DNA of 64,000 nt from Blastomussa wellsi (taxonomy: Eukaryota > Cnidaria > Anthozoa > Scleractinia > Plerogyridae), in assembly GCA_947652115.1 (NCBI GenBank), contig OX393569.1, positions 18,880,270 through 18,944,269 of the forward strand, in the 5' to 3' direction. The first letter of the stretch is position 1. Each line of letters begins with the position of its first letter. Made by a program: the position numbers and the translations under genes. A model generated the notes under the pieces. The model was not told where the DNA came from. It worked only from the letters and a program-made list of their open reading frames with translations, and searched no databases. Below are positions 24,060 through 36,660 of this stretch, one piece after another.

Positions 24060-24577
24060 TTTAGACGCCAGAGCTTGAAATCAAACTAAAGAAGGCAAGT
24101 ACGTAATGGTTAAAAGGGTATTGTCACGCTATTTTAGCAACACTTTAAAAAGCTCAAATTAAGGAAAACCAAAACTAACACTATATTAATTCACTGAAAC
24201 CATTTACACACGTCTGTTGTTACAGATGGCGAGGATGGAACTGGATTAAAATTAAAAAATGCCAATTTCCTTTGTAATTCTCAAGATAGAACTATTGTTC
24301 AACGTACGTCTGCAAAAACATGCTTATACACATACAATATAATTAATTCTGTCAAAATTATTTAATTAAAAAATTGTTTGTATTAGAAAAAGTCAAATAA
24401 ACGACAAGTGTTTAATGTTTTAACTTCCAAAGTGGCAAACTAAACGAATGGGTTTCCCTTGGAGATTTCTCAAGGATAATTAAGTGGCATTGAAAAGAAA
24501 ACATTAACGGAGAAAAGTTGGCTCTCTCCCTACTTTCAAAACGAGCGTCCCTCCACCCGTGGTAACCATGCCCCCGC

Positions 24578-24665
24578 GCCAAGATTCAAGATGCAGGATT
24601 CAGGATTCAATTTATTTACACTATCCAAAGCATTTATACGATATTTATATTATAAATACATAAAA
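24578..24665 (-). mobile_element. Possible LINE 3' tail
   Basis: A TTCAAGATGCAGGATTCAGG-type short repeat followed by AATTTATTTAC looks like the microsatellite tail of a non-LTR element read on the minus strand. No coding remnant is recognised beside it. Confidence 0.3.
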
Positions 24666-27600
24666 ATACGAAGAGTGAAGTTAGGCCCTAATGAAGTTAA
24701 TAGGTGCGCGGTGTCCAAAGGAGCAGAGTTTTCTAGTTGGACACCGCCATAGCTGAGTAAATAAATAATGGCAGCATAAACATAAATACAATTAATTAGC
24801 TGAACGATTAATATTAATTAAGTAGGGCAAGTAAAATAAGGTGAGGTGAAATTTTAACGCCTACTCTGCGTTTTCCATGTCAACGGTTCGCTGGTATTTA
24901 TAAAATGTATGGGAAGTTCTCTCGCCTAAGTTGGCTCAATATAGAGAGTGACCCTTTTACCAGGGACCTTCTTTCTCCATATAAACAGGCCCTAACGTGT
25001 CATTTTTAAACAAGCCTGTTAAAATAACAAGCAAGCTCGACAGTCTTAATTATTCTAAGCTCAGCTGCTGTTCAAACTATATATTTGACTTTGTCTTGGT
25101 AGAATTTGTTTTACTTTCCTGCTGTGAAGAGAAGTAAGTCGTTAATTATTAAAATTTGATAAAATAATCGTGGGTGTTTTCCTCGTTAAATCATGCCGAA
25201 AATATGTTTGAGAATAATTAAAGGACACTATCACTGGGATTTTAGGGCATGTTTGATCACAGCTAAGTCAAAATTATGACTATTAGGAAGTATCTTAGGT
25301 CCTTCGCTAGATTCACATAGCAAGTGAATAAATTAATTATTCAAGAGAGAGCAAAGTGTAATTACTTTTTAGCAATCTATCCAAGGCAAAAGGTGTAAAA
25401 TATTACAACTGTTATACAATTTGCAATCAAAACCAAACTTGTGAGCCTGAAAATTTCACTTTTGTAACTTCATTGGCTTGTACAATCATTTCAACAAAGC
25501 TAGAGCGTTATGGAAGTTGTAGATTAGCCTTTAATCGGGTTTTGGGCAGTGCCCCGTTTATGTAGGAACCTCTGACTTTCCGACACTTGCAAATTACTTC
25601 ACCTTGACCGGCGGCACTGTTTATGTGGATAGTACAATGTTTGATTGTAAAAGCTCATTTTTCTACTGTTACTAGCCTCCTATAAAGGACTTTTAGACTT
25701 ACTACAAGTGATCTTAAAACATGTGATCAAGTAAATTAGGCAAATTAAGTCAAAGAAATATCTTCGTTTTCGCAGCGCCTTGTCACAAGCGATGGCCTTG
25801 TGATGCCCCGATAAGGAAACAGTCCTTTGGCCACGTTCCTGATGTAAATTATATTTCCGTCTTGTGTACGTTTTGCACTTTGAAGGCCGCTTTGAAAGAT
25901 AATGCCAACTTCCAAAACCTCCGCCTATGTTTACATGTAATTTCAGACCGAATTATTTATTCTCTTTTTTATTGTTTTTTATTTTTATTTATTACTGTTT
26001 CACAACGGTAACTTGGTACGTACAACAAAATATTACCTGTTTCGTTAGCAAAGCTTATACCTCAACATCACCTTCATCAGTCATGTACTCTTACGTAAAG
26101 ACAATTGAGATAACTTTAGTGCTTCTTAAATTGAGCTACGTACAATCCTTTAATTTGCAGAGTTGGTCGTTATGAGTTGCAATCCGGCGTCTTTAAAATG
26201 CAAAATACAGCTCCCGCATGCAGATGTCCATACGTCACACGCATGAGTACGGCTACCCTGACATGCTTTGTACAGCACAACAGCACACCTCAATTTAGGT
26301 ACAATTTCAGGCCTTATAAGTAATATTTAAACTCCTTGTCACCTCAAAATTAACTGACTAAACTATTTCATTTTTCAATTATATTACGGAATTATGAAAA
26401 GAAGCTTTCGTTGACATTGATGATGTACACACTGAAGTTTACAACATATACTTACACTGCATTTAAACTCAGAAGAATATGGCGTTTCTTTCAAGCTGGG
26501 AATAGAAAGTTTGATAGACATTTCACGTTCCAACCGTTAATCTGCGAGGGCAGGCGCTTTACATTTGCCACATTAAATATTCCATTCTTGATTAGTAAGC
26601 CAAGAGTTGAAAATGTATTCAGTCTTACCTCGCTTTCCCCAATATTATGACTTTGAAGGTTTTGTGAAGAATTTTGTGTGCTAAATTTCCATAGAACTTA
26701 CATTTCTTTGAAAATGACACTCTGTTATTACTCTTCGTGAAGATCGGTCCAACTTCTTATTAATGAGCGAGGAAAGTTTTAAATTCGAGAGCTTCGACAG
26801 CTCAGATCACAGCAAGACTTTGTGCAAATAGAAAACCCTTAAGGTAATTCCATTGTATTGAATTGCACACCCTTGCTGTGCATAATTTTGGCCTTATAAA
26901 AAGCGCGCCTACAACAATAAGGCGCCTTTTTTGTGACTCATCTCTCCTGAGAGACACATGGTCGTTTATTTTAAACAAGAGTAAGGCATATTGAGCTTTA
27001 TTTTCCACATGTTTTAGTTTAGCAATCACCTTTGTTCGCCATGCACAGAGACCATTTAGAAAAAAATGATTATAATCACTGAAAATGTGAATAAAATATC
27101 TCCTACTGCCCCTTCAAATGTTTATTTTTCATTTTCGCTCATATTTAATTTAGAGTCGTCATTTGTTGTACTTTAATTACAATTTTTATTTTAAATATAA
27201 ACTCGTAATAAGCTGTAAACTGCTTTGGATAAAAGCCGAAGTAAGGGGAAATTTGCATAAAGTTTCGTCTTTGAACTGATTTACATAATAATCTGAAGCT
27301 TAAAATTAAATAAAACAATCAAAAAGCTAGGATTCCCAAATATACTTCTTTTTTCAGTCACCAAATTCTTAAAATTTCTTAATTCTTAAAATCGTTGCTA
27401 ATACACTCCGTTACTAATACACTCCGTTGAATTTTAAATTATGCTTGAATTTATGTGATTAATTTAATTAATTTTAATTTATGTGCTCTGCAGTCTATCT
27501 GAAATATTCCTATACCATTTTCCCCATATTTTATGATCTGGTTCAGCTCTGTTTTCGTTTCTTAGTGCTACAGCTAAAAATACTATTTCTCGAGAACTGA

Positions 27601-27952
27601 CACTGCTTGTCACCACAGTAACTGTGACAAATATATGTGTATTTTTCTCATTAAATATTAACTTGCGGTAATTTTAAGAAATTGTCTTTAACCATTCAAA
27701 TACTTGTGTGAATATTTAAACGAAATCGTGTCTTTATAAATCTCACGAAACTTCGAGTTACGATTTGACCAACCACCATTTTGCTGTTTTTGTCCAATCC
27801 ATGGCTTCTGACTTTCTTTCCCTTCGGGTCATTAGTAAATTTCTTTCAACTGAAAGAACTGATCCAACTCCGTGGTGCTTGCCAAACTCTGCGTTTCCGT
27901 CAAGGAAATATCTACTCAGTTCTGCTTGAAAAGTTTCTGGACATTGAATACT

Positions 27953-28500
27953 CGTAATGAACATGAACATGAACTTTATTTAACCTCGAATTTTAGAGTA
28001 GCCTGAGAGACTTATATCTTCGAGAACTAAAAAGAGAAAATCTATTTATATACACAAAAATCTAAATGCATCCATAAAATAAATCTATTTACATGCATAA
28101 ATATGCTAATTGTTGAATACGTCGTTAAATCTAAAAAGAGATCGCTTTTAGGAGTCTTCCAAAACCAGATAAAGTAGACTCAGATCTTACATTATTAGGT
28201 AGGGAGTTCCAGTTCTTAGATGCAAAGTAACGAAAATAATTGAGGCCATACGTAGTAGTAACCGGTTTACATAGTGATAAAATATCCGTTCTTCTGAAGG
28301 AATATTCAGACTGACGCAAAATAAACATGTCTTTGGCATTTAGGAAAACTGTCATAGTTAACTTTCAAGCATTTGTAGATAGTAATTAACATATTTTGTA
28401 TCCTTCGATTGTACAGAGTTGCTACTTCAGATTTATACAGTAACTGCTGGTAAGAGGAAACCTGATGATATACAAAGCTCTTACCTTCAAGCACAGCCTC
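27953..28500 (-). pseudogene. Degraded non-LTR retrotransposon, reverse transcriptase C-terminal part
   Basis: Two overlapping minus-strand frames carry successive pieces of a LINE C-terminus. LYNRRIQNMLITIYKCL (28306-28494) is followed, after a frame change, by KDMFILRQSEYSFRRTDIL and YGLNYFRYFASKNWNSLP (28131-28355). A short repeat of ATGAAC at 27957-27975 marks the 3' tail. The element is broken and truncated at its 5' side. Confidence 0.7.
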
Positions 28501-30889
28501 TTTTTCAGTAGTAGGAATTTTTACTCCTTGCCTAATTTCCTTTATTCTTTAAAAATCATCAAGAGAACAAGTATGCCAAGCAGAGATGTGACTAGAATAA
28601 AACATTAAGGATTAGTTTTATTTCTTTGTTTCCACTAATTCTCAAAGATGAAAGGACTTAATTTACCACCACTTAAGGTTTTTGAAAGAAGTCTGCCTTC
28701 ACTAATTGCTGTCTAATGTAAAGTCATTTTTTGTGTTTCTGATTGATTAAACTATACTAAATAAGGAACAGATAACAATATCGCTTTGGTCATGGAAATT
28801 GTCATGAGAATAGAAAAAAAATAGCTTGGTAATAGTAATACGTCAGGAATTAATAAGTACATATATGACGAAACATAAATCGAAAACGAGTTACTTTATC
28901 TCGCCTTTTCGTGTGCCCTCTGTAACAAGCTATCAGTTTCTAAGAAATTAGACCCTCAGAAACATTTTGCGCCTTTCAGTGTAGGTAACACAGAAACCTA
29001 ATAGAACGCGCGTTCGACCAGGAGTCCTGTGTGTTGTGTTTTTGGTCAAAAGTAATTTACTCTGACAGTGCCTCCCTCCACACAGGATAAACGAACAGGT
29101 TCCGTCGAAATGACAAGCAGCAAATGCAGGGGGATTGGTAAACCGGAGCTGGCATGAGGAATGACAAACGTTGCCAGATAATTGAATAACGAAATGTTCT
29201 ATAACCAACGCAAAAAATTTTAACATTTATCCTTCTGTCCAACTTAGCGCTACATGACGCAAATTGCTATTTATATAAGACATTAAACATTTAGTGTACA
29301 TTTTACGAGTTTCTAAACGCATTTCTGAGTGGGACAATGTAAATGTTATTATGAGAGAGCATGCGCGCAAGCAAATATGAATATTGTCTTTCACCTTAAT
29401 TACTTAAGACCCTTGCCACAAATCTAGCACTTGGTGGTCAAGGCCAAGATCCCAATTCTTTCATATGAGAAACTGCTTTTAATCAGCCTGCAATTTAACT
29501 ATATAATTCGTGGTGCCCCAAGGTTTTAGAAAATAAATATTATATTTTAAAGCACAGAGGAGGTGAGATGTCTTGATACAGTTTCAGTATAATTAAATTT
29601 CAATTGGTAATGCACAGTTGCTGTCTTATTGGAGGCCGAGACAGAGGTCGCGACACGCGTTGGGACACGTTGCTGCAACTATTCACCTCTTCTGGCGCGG
29701 TGAATTTTTGTTAGAATCTTTCGCAGCGCGAAAAACGAGAATTAAGGAAAATTACATTAAAGCTTCAAAATTTACGCTATTAATTAAAGTCCATTAAAGG
29801 TCGTTAAACCCGCATTTACGCTACTGTGTGTAAAGTTGATGTAAAGGTAACGTAAAAATGAAATTTAAGAAATTTTACGCCATCTTTAAGTTTGCTTAAG
29901 AAAGTCTCATTACGCAAGCTTTGAATGTGAGTGTAAAGCTGATGTAAATGTCAGCTTTATAAAACTTAAAGGTGGCGTAAATCTGCGACACAGTTTTGTC
30001 GCTACCATCACTCGAACTTGTTTTAGACGCAGTACACACACACACACACAGAGCGGCGTGTTGCACAGACCAATGTAGCCTAGTGTGCATGTCCTTTTCC
30101 TAAAAGCAAGATGTATATTGAAGAACAAACTATTTCTTTAGAAGGGCTTTCTGCCCTTTTGAAATTTGTTTGCTAATAGCAGACATAGCAGGTACTCCAC
30201 CTTGAAATATTTCAACCCATCTGCCACAATTTTAAAATGTCAACAATGCGTTTTGGTAACTTTGTTTTGGTGAAATTAGGAGTGGCGAATGGTAAATTGG
30301 AGACTGTGAGATGGTGAGACTAGCATTTTTCTTTACGAAATTAACCGAGACTTTCTGAGTTATTTTATTGTGAGACCGGGATTGAGACAGTAAAAGGGTT
30401 TTACAAAAACGATTTCCCTTCTTCGCACGTTTTCCTGCTCCTATCGAGGTGCTGCCAACTTCAATACAATACATTATAAATTATAGAACATTCGATAAGA
30501 TAATAACCAATTCATCTTCCACCCTTTATAATTATTCACCCACATAGGCTTTGCATTTTTCCCTATTTTTAATAATTGCATACATTTATTTGATCATTTA
30601 GCCACACTGATAGCAATAGAAATTTAATTAAATTTTGCAGGTCAAAACAGTCAAACCCTAATTGTTGTTAAAGCGTCCTCAATATGCAGGAAAAGTATAT
30701 ATAAATATATTCAGTAAAAATAGACAATTAAAAGAATTTCCTTGCACTAGCTAGCTTGCTTTTTTGAAAAGTAAAAGTATCCAACGGAGATTAATTTTTC
30801 TTTAGGCTTTAAAACTTGGTGCGTTTTCCCTATTTGATTATTGATATCAATTTGGATACCGATTTCACGTACCAGAACGAAAAGTCGCC

Positions 30890-30985
30890 ATGATTTGCGG
30901 AAGAGCTGCGTCTGTTTTCGGAATATTAGTGATAATATTCCTTGTCCCGGAACCGACGTCAACAAACCAGCGAAGACTAAAGAAA
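30890..30985 (+). CDS. Gene 1 signal-peptide exon
   Basis: 32 codons. A hydrophobic core VFGILVIIFLV is followed by PEPTSTNQ and a basic end RRLKK before GTAAGA. Compare QPASPQQ and QPASTQK at the same place in genes 2 and 3. Confidence 0.65.
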
Positions 30986-32967
30986 GTAAGATTAGTTTTC
31001 GTATTGAATTTATTTATTAGGTAGGCCTGGCTGCAGCATCAGTTATCTGTTAGGGAAGCAGATCTGGACTGACTGACTGACCGAGTTCAAGTTCCGTTCA
31101 AAAATAGCTCATTTCGTTCGCGAGAAGAAAACCGTACTCTCTTAATAGGTAGCAATAGAAATGTTCTGTCACTGTAGCTGCTGTTAAAAGAATGAATATC
31201 ACTCTCCGACTTGATAGTCCAAGTGGCAACTCCTTGAAATCTCTATCACAGATTGCCCTATAGATACATTCAATATTACGGGGGGAAATTGTATTGACGA
31301 AAAACACTCGTTTTTCTTTTTCAAAATGGCACAATAAAGGTGGATTTCCTCTGTCGCGTAAATAAAATTATAGATGATGTATGGAAAACTTGCGTACACG
31401 TTTACGCAAGCCGTTCATACGTTGTCTCTAAATTTTTTTACGCACGTAAACGCACGTAAAAAACACGCTACAGTGGAAATCCGCCTTAATTTCGTTAGTT
31501 GTACCTTACATTTCACACCACCATCTTCTTTTCACATTAAATTCCAATAATTTGTATAAATAAAACTAATGGTATAATTTAAAGGATAATATCATGGATG
31601 ACCAATTACTCCTTAATTTTGGCACGAAATTTCAGCGTTGATTTGAAATTTCACAAGTGAAATTATAAAATTGCCATGCCAACGTTTGACACGAAATTTC
31701 TCGATACAATAAACAAGTCAAAAATCCACGATTGTGAGCGTAATTTGTCACCTATGATATTAAAAGATAATCAAATTGTATCCTCATAAAATAAGGAAAT
31801 AACTTCACTTTGCGTTTTGTCAAAACTCCAATAATTTCCCTCGCCTAAAGGCTCGTGAAATTATAAGAACTTTGGAAAAACGCGCGTGAAATTAATACCT
31901 TATTTCACTCGTCACCAGACAGCAAGTATGGAAAAAAATTTGCAATGCCGTAGAAATTCAAGAATCGCCTGAAAAAACTCCTCCTTTGCAACTCATTGAA
32001 AGGGCTGTAAACTCGGGCTGTTTTTCCTGTGTTGCAATGGGTTCTGTATGTTGGCAATTGATGGATAGAAATATTTATCTACTAAGAGATGGTTGTCTTT
32101 GAATTTGGACGCGAGTACTTTCTCTAATCTTACATAGATCATTTTTAGTTTGGTTATTTTGTCATCCATGTCATGCTTGTTGACGAAAACTTGAAGAAAA
32201 TAAGTACAGCAAACGATCATATTTCTAAGTTCCAAATTTTGATAAACCTGCAAGTCAAAATGATTGCAATGTCAACATCAATCGTGGTTAATCGTTTTCA
32301 ATGCCAACGACGACTGATGTACGGACCACTATCATTTTTATATTTCAAAGGGAAACCAATTTACAAAATTGTGAAACTCAAGAACCGGGTTTTTTTTCCT
32401 ACAGAAAATAAAAAGTCCAGGAGTGTACAACGTCTTTTGGGTAAGTTTTCCCTAAACATATTTAATCAAGATTGCTCTCGTTGATCAGTCTCGTTTAACG
32501 TTTCCAACTCTATAATTTTCCCCCACGCAGGCGTTACTAGGCGATTGCGTGGAAGTGTAACGCAATCCCTCCAATACCATGACGTAAGGGAGGGGGCCAC
32601 CTTCCCCGGCCCGTACGCCTAAGGACAAGACGAGAGAGAATACACAGGCATTTGCAATGAAATGTCGTCATTAGTTCAGAAAAAAATAATTTGTTCTAAA
32701 GAAAAGCATTTTATGGCTTTTAATTTATTAACTGTTTTCTATCGTTGTTTTATTTCAGAATGTAAAGAAGGTAAGTTATACCTAGCTTATTAGTCCTTTA
32801 ACATTTATATCTTGTAATTTTGGAATTTTTAGCATTTATATCTTGTAATTCTTACACGGCATGTCTGAAAACCAGCTTGCTGAGCCATTTACCAGCTGTT
32901 GAATCTCTTTACGGTGGCCAATTGACATTATCAACCCAGTTGATAAAACCAAATTATATTGTTATAC

Positions 32968-33012
<45 letters not shown>

Positions 33013-35788
33013 CTATTGATTGATTGATTGATTGTTTTATTGATTGAGGTAAAGATCAATTTCTTTTCTTTGCATGATATAGATAGTACTGCTTTTGGTG
33101 TTAAGGGCTGATCTCAAGTGAAATGATTTCCCGTTTCCTCAGCTGCTAGTTAAAATCAATAGGGGCTTGCAAAAAATACATCTCAGAAAAACGTGCGTTA
33201 TCCGCAAATGCAAAGATGTATTAAATTTATGATTAACGCTTTTCGATAGAAAATACAGTCCTGTCCATACTTACAATTATTATATACGTCATTTTAGAGC
33301 GATATTCAGTGTCATAAAACAAAAACCTTGGCCGATCACAAAGGACGGAGACAATCGAAATTCTAAGTACGTACACAAAGCGTGGGAAACGTACGCACAC
33401 GAGTCACGATTGGTTTTGGTTTTACTGCTGATCGGCTGAAAAAGTAGCACGAGATTTTTAAACCAATCACCGAGCGTGGTAAACGCAAAACCGAAGCAGT
33501 TCGCTAATTACTTTCGACACTCAGTTGAAAACCGCGCTATCTTACGTAATGTAAGGAAATGTTGCGTTACTTCGTTACGATACGTTCCGTTTACATCATG
33601 TCACGCTATGTTGTGTTACGCTATGTTATGCTATGCTATGCTATGCTATGCTTTTTTGTGTTGTAAACAGTTAGGTTTCTCTTGTTTTTTTACATTGTTT
33701 TAGGACGACCTTAATTATCAAACACCTGGAGATTACGGCTCAGTCTTTGTGGTATGTTTGTTTCATGAGATACATCAGGAGCCCACGAGAAGGAGCCTCC
33801 ATTCGTACTTTGCCCTTGAGTCAACCCTGTCCCGTATCTTTTTATTTTTAGAACAGTCAGCTTTCACATGTTTGGCTATTACAAAAACACCCGCGAAAGA
33901 ACAGTGAGCTCTCACATGGTTGGCTATAACAAAAACACCCGCGAAAACCACCGTGGGAAATGCTTCTAAAAATAAAAAGATACGGGACAGGGTTGACTCA
34001 GATGGTCAGTATGGGAGATGGAGGCTCCTTCTCATGGGCTCCTGGATACATTTAGTAACGAGTCTAATATGCTACCAAGTGCCAAGCTAATTTCACTTGC
34101 CACAATATGCGTGTACGATAGGTGTTTGTTTTATCTTTTTTGAGTTTACACATCAAAAATTAAATTTAACCAAGCGACTGCAATTGATTAAATGGTTGGT
34201 TCACAGTGGTTCCCCATACATGTAGGAGACTATGCATGCATAGGCGTACGAGGCGGTGGGTGGGGAAGGGGGGGGGGGAGACTGCAGCTCCCAGTTTCGA
34301 AAATCATCGACATTTTTCGGGCAAAACTCTCAGGATTCGGGCGACAGCAGTTGCATCTTTGGGGCTGCAGTACACCGGTTTAATGCTAACACAAGTCCGA
34401 AGTCGCCCGTACGCCTTTGTGCATGCGCATATGATGGTTACTCTACCCGCCATGGAAACAGTCCATTTGGCAAAATCCCGAGCAAGAAAGAACAATCACA
34501 ACACGCGGATTACCTCAAGACTAAATTGCCATATAAAGGTTTATTTTGTTAGGTAATGCCTCTAATACGTTACAGTAACCAAGTGCTAGTTAATTCCAGG
34601 CGTCATGTGCAACCCTAAACTTTTTTCAGAACAACGACACCGACGCCACCACCACCACCACCGACACCAACAGCAACAACCATGGTCAAGGCACGGTAAG
34701 AAATGACAGCTAGTTTCCTGGAGTAAAAAATAATATTTCTGTTCAGCTTGGGGTTACTTTTTCATTTGGAATTTGTGTTTTCGACAGTTATCTCAGCATA
34801 ATTTATCATTGACTCGTGCCAGGGGCACTCTCACTCTGGTGTTACCGTATAAGAGAAGTAGTAGAAGAATTCACTTGTCATTCGAGGTGTCAACAAAACA
34901 CTCGCAAAGGAAGCATTTGAGGCCTAACCTATAGATTCATTCATTCCGATTCATTTTTTTTGTCCGTCTTTTTTTTTGTTTATTTATTTTTAGCGCTGAT
35001 TTTTCTTGTTGATGGTTGATTTCATTGATTGGTGAGGGCAAAATCCACTGCTGTCTAATAAGCAGATGTATGCATGGCTAGAAAAAAGAGTGGATGGGCT
35101 GTGTTGGTAAAGTGAATGGTAAATCCAACTGACCAGAACTCTTCTTGTAGCTGCTCCAATACGTTGCACCCCACTAACCACGCTTAACTACGTTTAAACA
35201 TGAACAGGGAGGCAGCATAAAATCTTTATTGTCTGGAATTCGAAAATAATTCCTGTAAAAGAAAAACGCCAACTGAGTGTCTTGATGCCTAGGAACAAAG
35301 TTTACTTTTTCGGTTTGTTTCTTTGTTTGTCGTGCTGGGGAGAAAAGGAAGAAAGGTAATGGAAATTGAATCAGACTTAACTACAGGAAATTACGTTAAG
35401 TCGTTTAACTTAATGTTTATCCTAATTAAACCTTTTTTATCCCTTTTCATCAGCATCGCTCCAACAAAGATATGAAGAAACAAGTAATTAGGCGCTATGA
35501 TTACTGACAGTTAGTAATGCGAAAACGGATGCTTTAATAAAGCATGAAACGCTACCTGTATATACTGATTAATTTTCAGAATGTAGGCTTGTGTAGAAAT
35601 TAAGCTTGTCTGAAAATCTAGTTCTTTGTTTGTTTTGCATCAACATTACACAAACATATGCCATCGTGGCATGCGGAGTTACCATCTGAGCCTCACTTAC
35701 CGACACTTCTGAAAAACGAGAGCGCGTCATAAGTTCGCATGTTTGGGCTAAAATCATCTTACAGATGGCTCATGTCTTCCCTTTCTGA
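30890..35788 (+). CDS. Micro-exon secreted protein gene 1 (7 exons, 103 aa)
   Basis: Exons: 30890-30985, 32405-32440, 32759-32770, 33704-33751, 34630-34695, 35454-35483 and 35765-35788. Every exon is a multiple of three and all introns are phase 0. The product is a signal peptide, two Pro-Gly-x-Tyr blocks separated by a four-residue exon, an Asn/Thr-rich linker, a basic block and a short C-terminus. No cysteines remain after the signal peptide. I do not recognise the family. The gene belongs with two following paralogs because it shares the signal-exon layout and class A exons. Function is unknown; secretion is inferred. The last two exons are the least certain. Confidence 0.6.
31343..31489. 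mobile_element. TIR MITE, AAGGTGGATTTCC ends
   Basis: The left end AAGGTGGATTTCCTCTGT matches the right end ACAGTGGAAATCCGCCTT inverted. Inside are repeated ACGCACGTAAA blocks. A degraded copy is at 7546-7690. Confidence 0.7.
32405..32440 (+). CDS. Gene 1 class A exon (36 nt)
   Basis: Encodes KIKSPGVYNVFW between TTTTCCTACAG and GTAAGT. It carries the PGxY core also seen in PGDYGSVF, PGQYGDFF and PGRYDDLF. Confidence 0.65.
32759..32770 (+). CDS. Gene 1 micro-exon (12 nt)
   Basis: Encodes NVKK between TTATTTCAG and GTAAGT. Both splice sites are strong and the length keeps frame, but there is no paralogous exon to support it. Confidence 0.45.
32898..32950 (-). mobile_element. Penelope-like element end, fragment
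   Basis: Reverse complement of the block TTTATCAACTGGGTTGATAA to GTAAAGAGATTC found at 38431-38520. Confidence 0.45.
33602..33652. repeat. (CTATG)n-rich microsatellite
   Basis: Imperfect then perfect five-base units. Confidence 0.85.
33704..33751 (+). CDS. Gene 1 class A exon (48 nt)
   Basis: Encodes DDLNYQTPGDYGSVFV between TTGTTTTAG and GTATGT, phase 0. Confidence 0.65.
33776..34044. mobile_element. 269-bp TIR MITE with 7-bp target duplication (copy 2)
   Basis: It has the same terminal repeats as 14647-14864, in opposite orientation, and an extra duplicated inner block (TTGGCTAT...ACACCCGCGAAA). The flanks are GATACAT at 33769-33775 and 34045-34051. It is inserted 17 bases after the preceding exon's end. 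Confidence 0.85.
34630..34695 (+). CDS. Gene 1 Asn/Thr-rich linker exon (66 nt)
   Basis: Encodes NNDTDATTTTTDTNSNNHGQ and two further residues (GT). Low complexity, probably an O-glycosylated spacer. Its end (CAAGGCACG before GTAAGA) resembles the end of the repeat exon in gene 3 (CAAGGCGCG). Confidence 0.6.
35454..35483 (+). CDS. Gene 1 basic micro-exon (30 nt)
   Basis: Encodes HRSNKDMKKQ between TTTTCATCAG and GTAATT. The donor is weaker than most. Confidence 0.45.
35765..35788 (+). CDS. Gene 1 putative last exon
   Basis: After ATCTTACAG it reads MAHVFPF and TGA in phase 0. Supported only by the acceptor and the stop. Confidence 0.35.
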   Translation: MAHVFPF

Positions 35789-35796
35789 CGATGACC

Positions 35797-36023
35797 ATTC
35801 TCGTCCCCAGAGGCCACGATCCTTTTGGTCAGCACCAAGAATCGAGGACTCTGGCCACCCCCAAATTATTAGCATGCGCAGAGTACTCATTCTGTAATTT
35901 TCCACCAATCAGATTTGTCAGATTTGACAAAGAGTCCGTGAATCGCGGACTTACGATTTTGGAAGCGGCCAAAAGTCGCGATTCTTGGTGCTGACCGGAG
36001 CGCGGCCTCTGGGGATGAGAATG
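35797..36023. mobile_element. TIR MITE just after gene 1
   Basis: The left end ATTCTCGTCCCCAGAGGCC pairs with the right end GGCCTCTGGGGATGAGAAT, and the match continues inward through GGTCAGCACCAAGAATCG. Target duplication is unclear. Confidence 0.7.
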
Positions 36024-36462
36024 GCCGATGACCACCTCGAGGGATCGTGACGTTATGCACATGCGCGTTATCAACTTACCTCGTTCCCAGGGTCTTTTCT
36101 TCAAGTTGTTAGACTTGACCACAGCTGCCTTTCACCCGTTGGATTGGATGATAGTCCATTGCAGTAGCCACCGGCATTTTTGTGAGGTGTTCTTAACAGG
36201 CTCATTATGAGTGCATCGTATCTCACCCAAAAATGCAACACAGCGAATCGAATCAAATCCACCCCAGGGAAGTTAGACGCACACATTGCAGGAAGTTACA
36301 AGAGCTAAAAGAGAGTGTGTAGAACTTTTTTTTATTTTTTCATACTTACAACACTGATACAGCCGCTTGTACAACTATTTACAATACAAGTATTCACAAT
36401 AAAAGAAACAATCAAAGAAAGACATAAAAAGCAATAGCTCGCGGTGTCACTTACAATATTGG

Positions 36463-36660
36463 TTGAACGCAAGAAATAATTCAAAGCTCAATCCATCCAT
36501 TGAAGAAAAACTTTTTGGCCTAACTGACGGTCCATACAATAAAGATTTAGCAAAGAAATTTAACTATACGATGCTATTCATGAGGTACTACATTTATTCT
36601 TGCAAATTACACGACAAACCAATTATTCTTAGGGATTTCGTAAACAAACTCTTACTCTAG
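36463..36660 (+). pseudogene. Possible LINE reverse-transcriptase tail fragment
   Basis: A 65-residue frame ends with FMRYYIYSCKLHDKPIILRD, resembling the helix after the RT domain in some non-LTR elements. No other part of such an element is adjacent. Confidence 0.3.

Larger units (their letters stand above)
24060..30889. other. Intergenic region without recognisable genes
   Basis: Apart from LINE remnants near 24.6 and 28 kb, I see only short frames without domains. The signal-peptide exon at 30890 begins the micro-exon array. Confidence 0.5.

Noticed and set aside
30010..30050. Cysteine-Val frame on the minus strand
   Set aside because: Translation of a short (CA)n run only.
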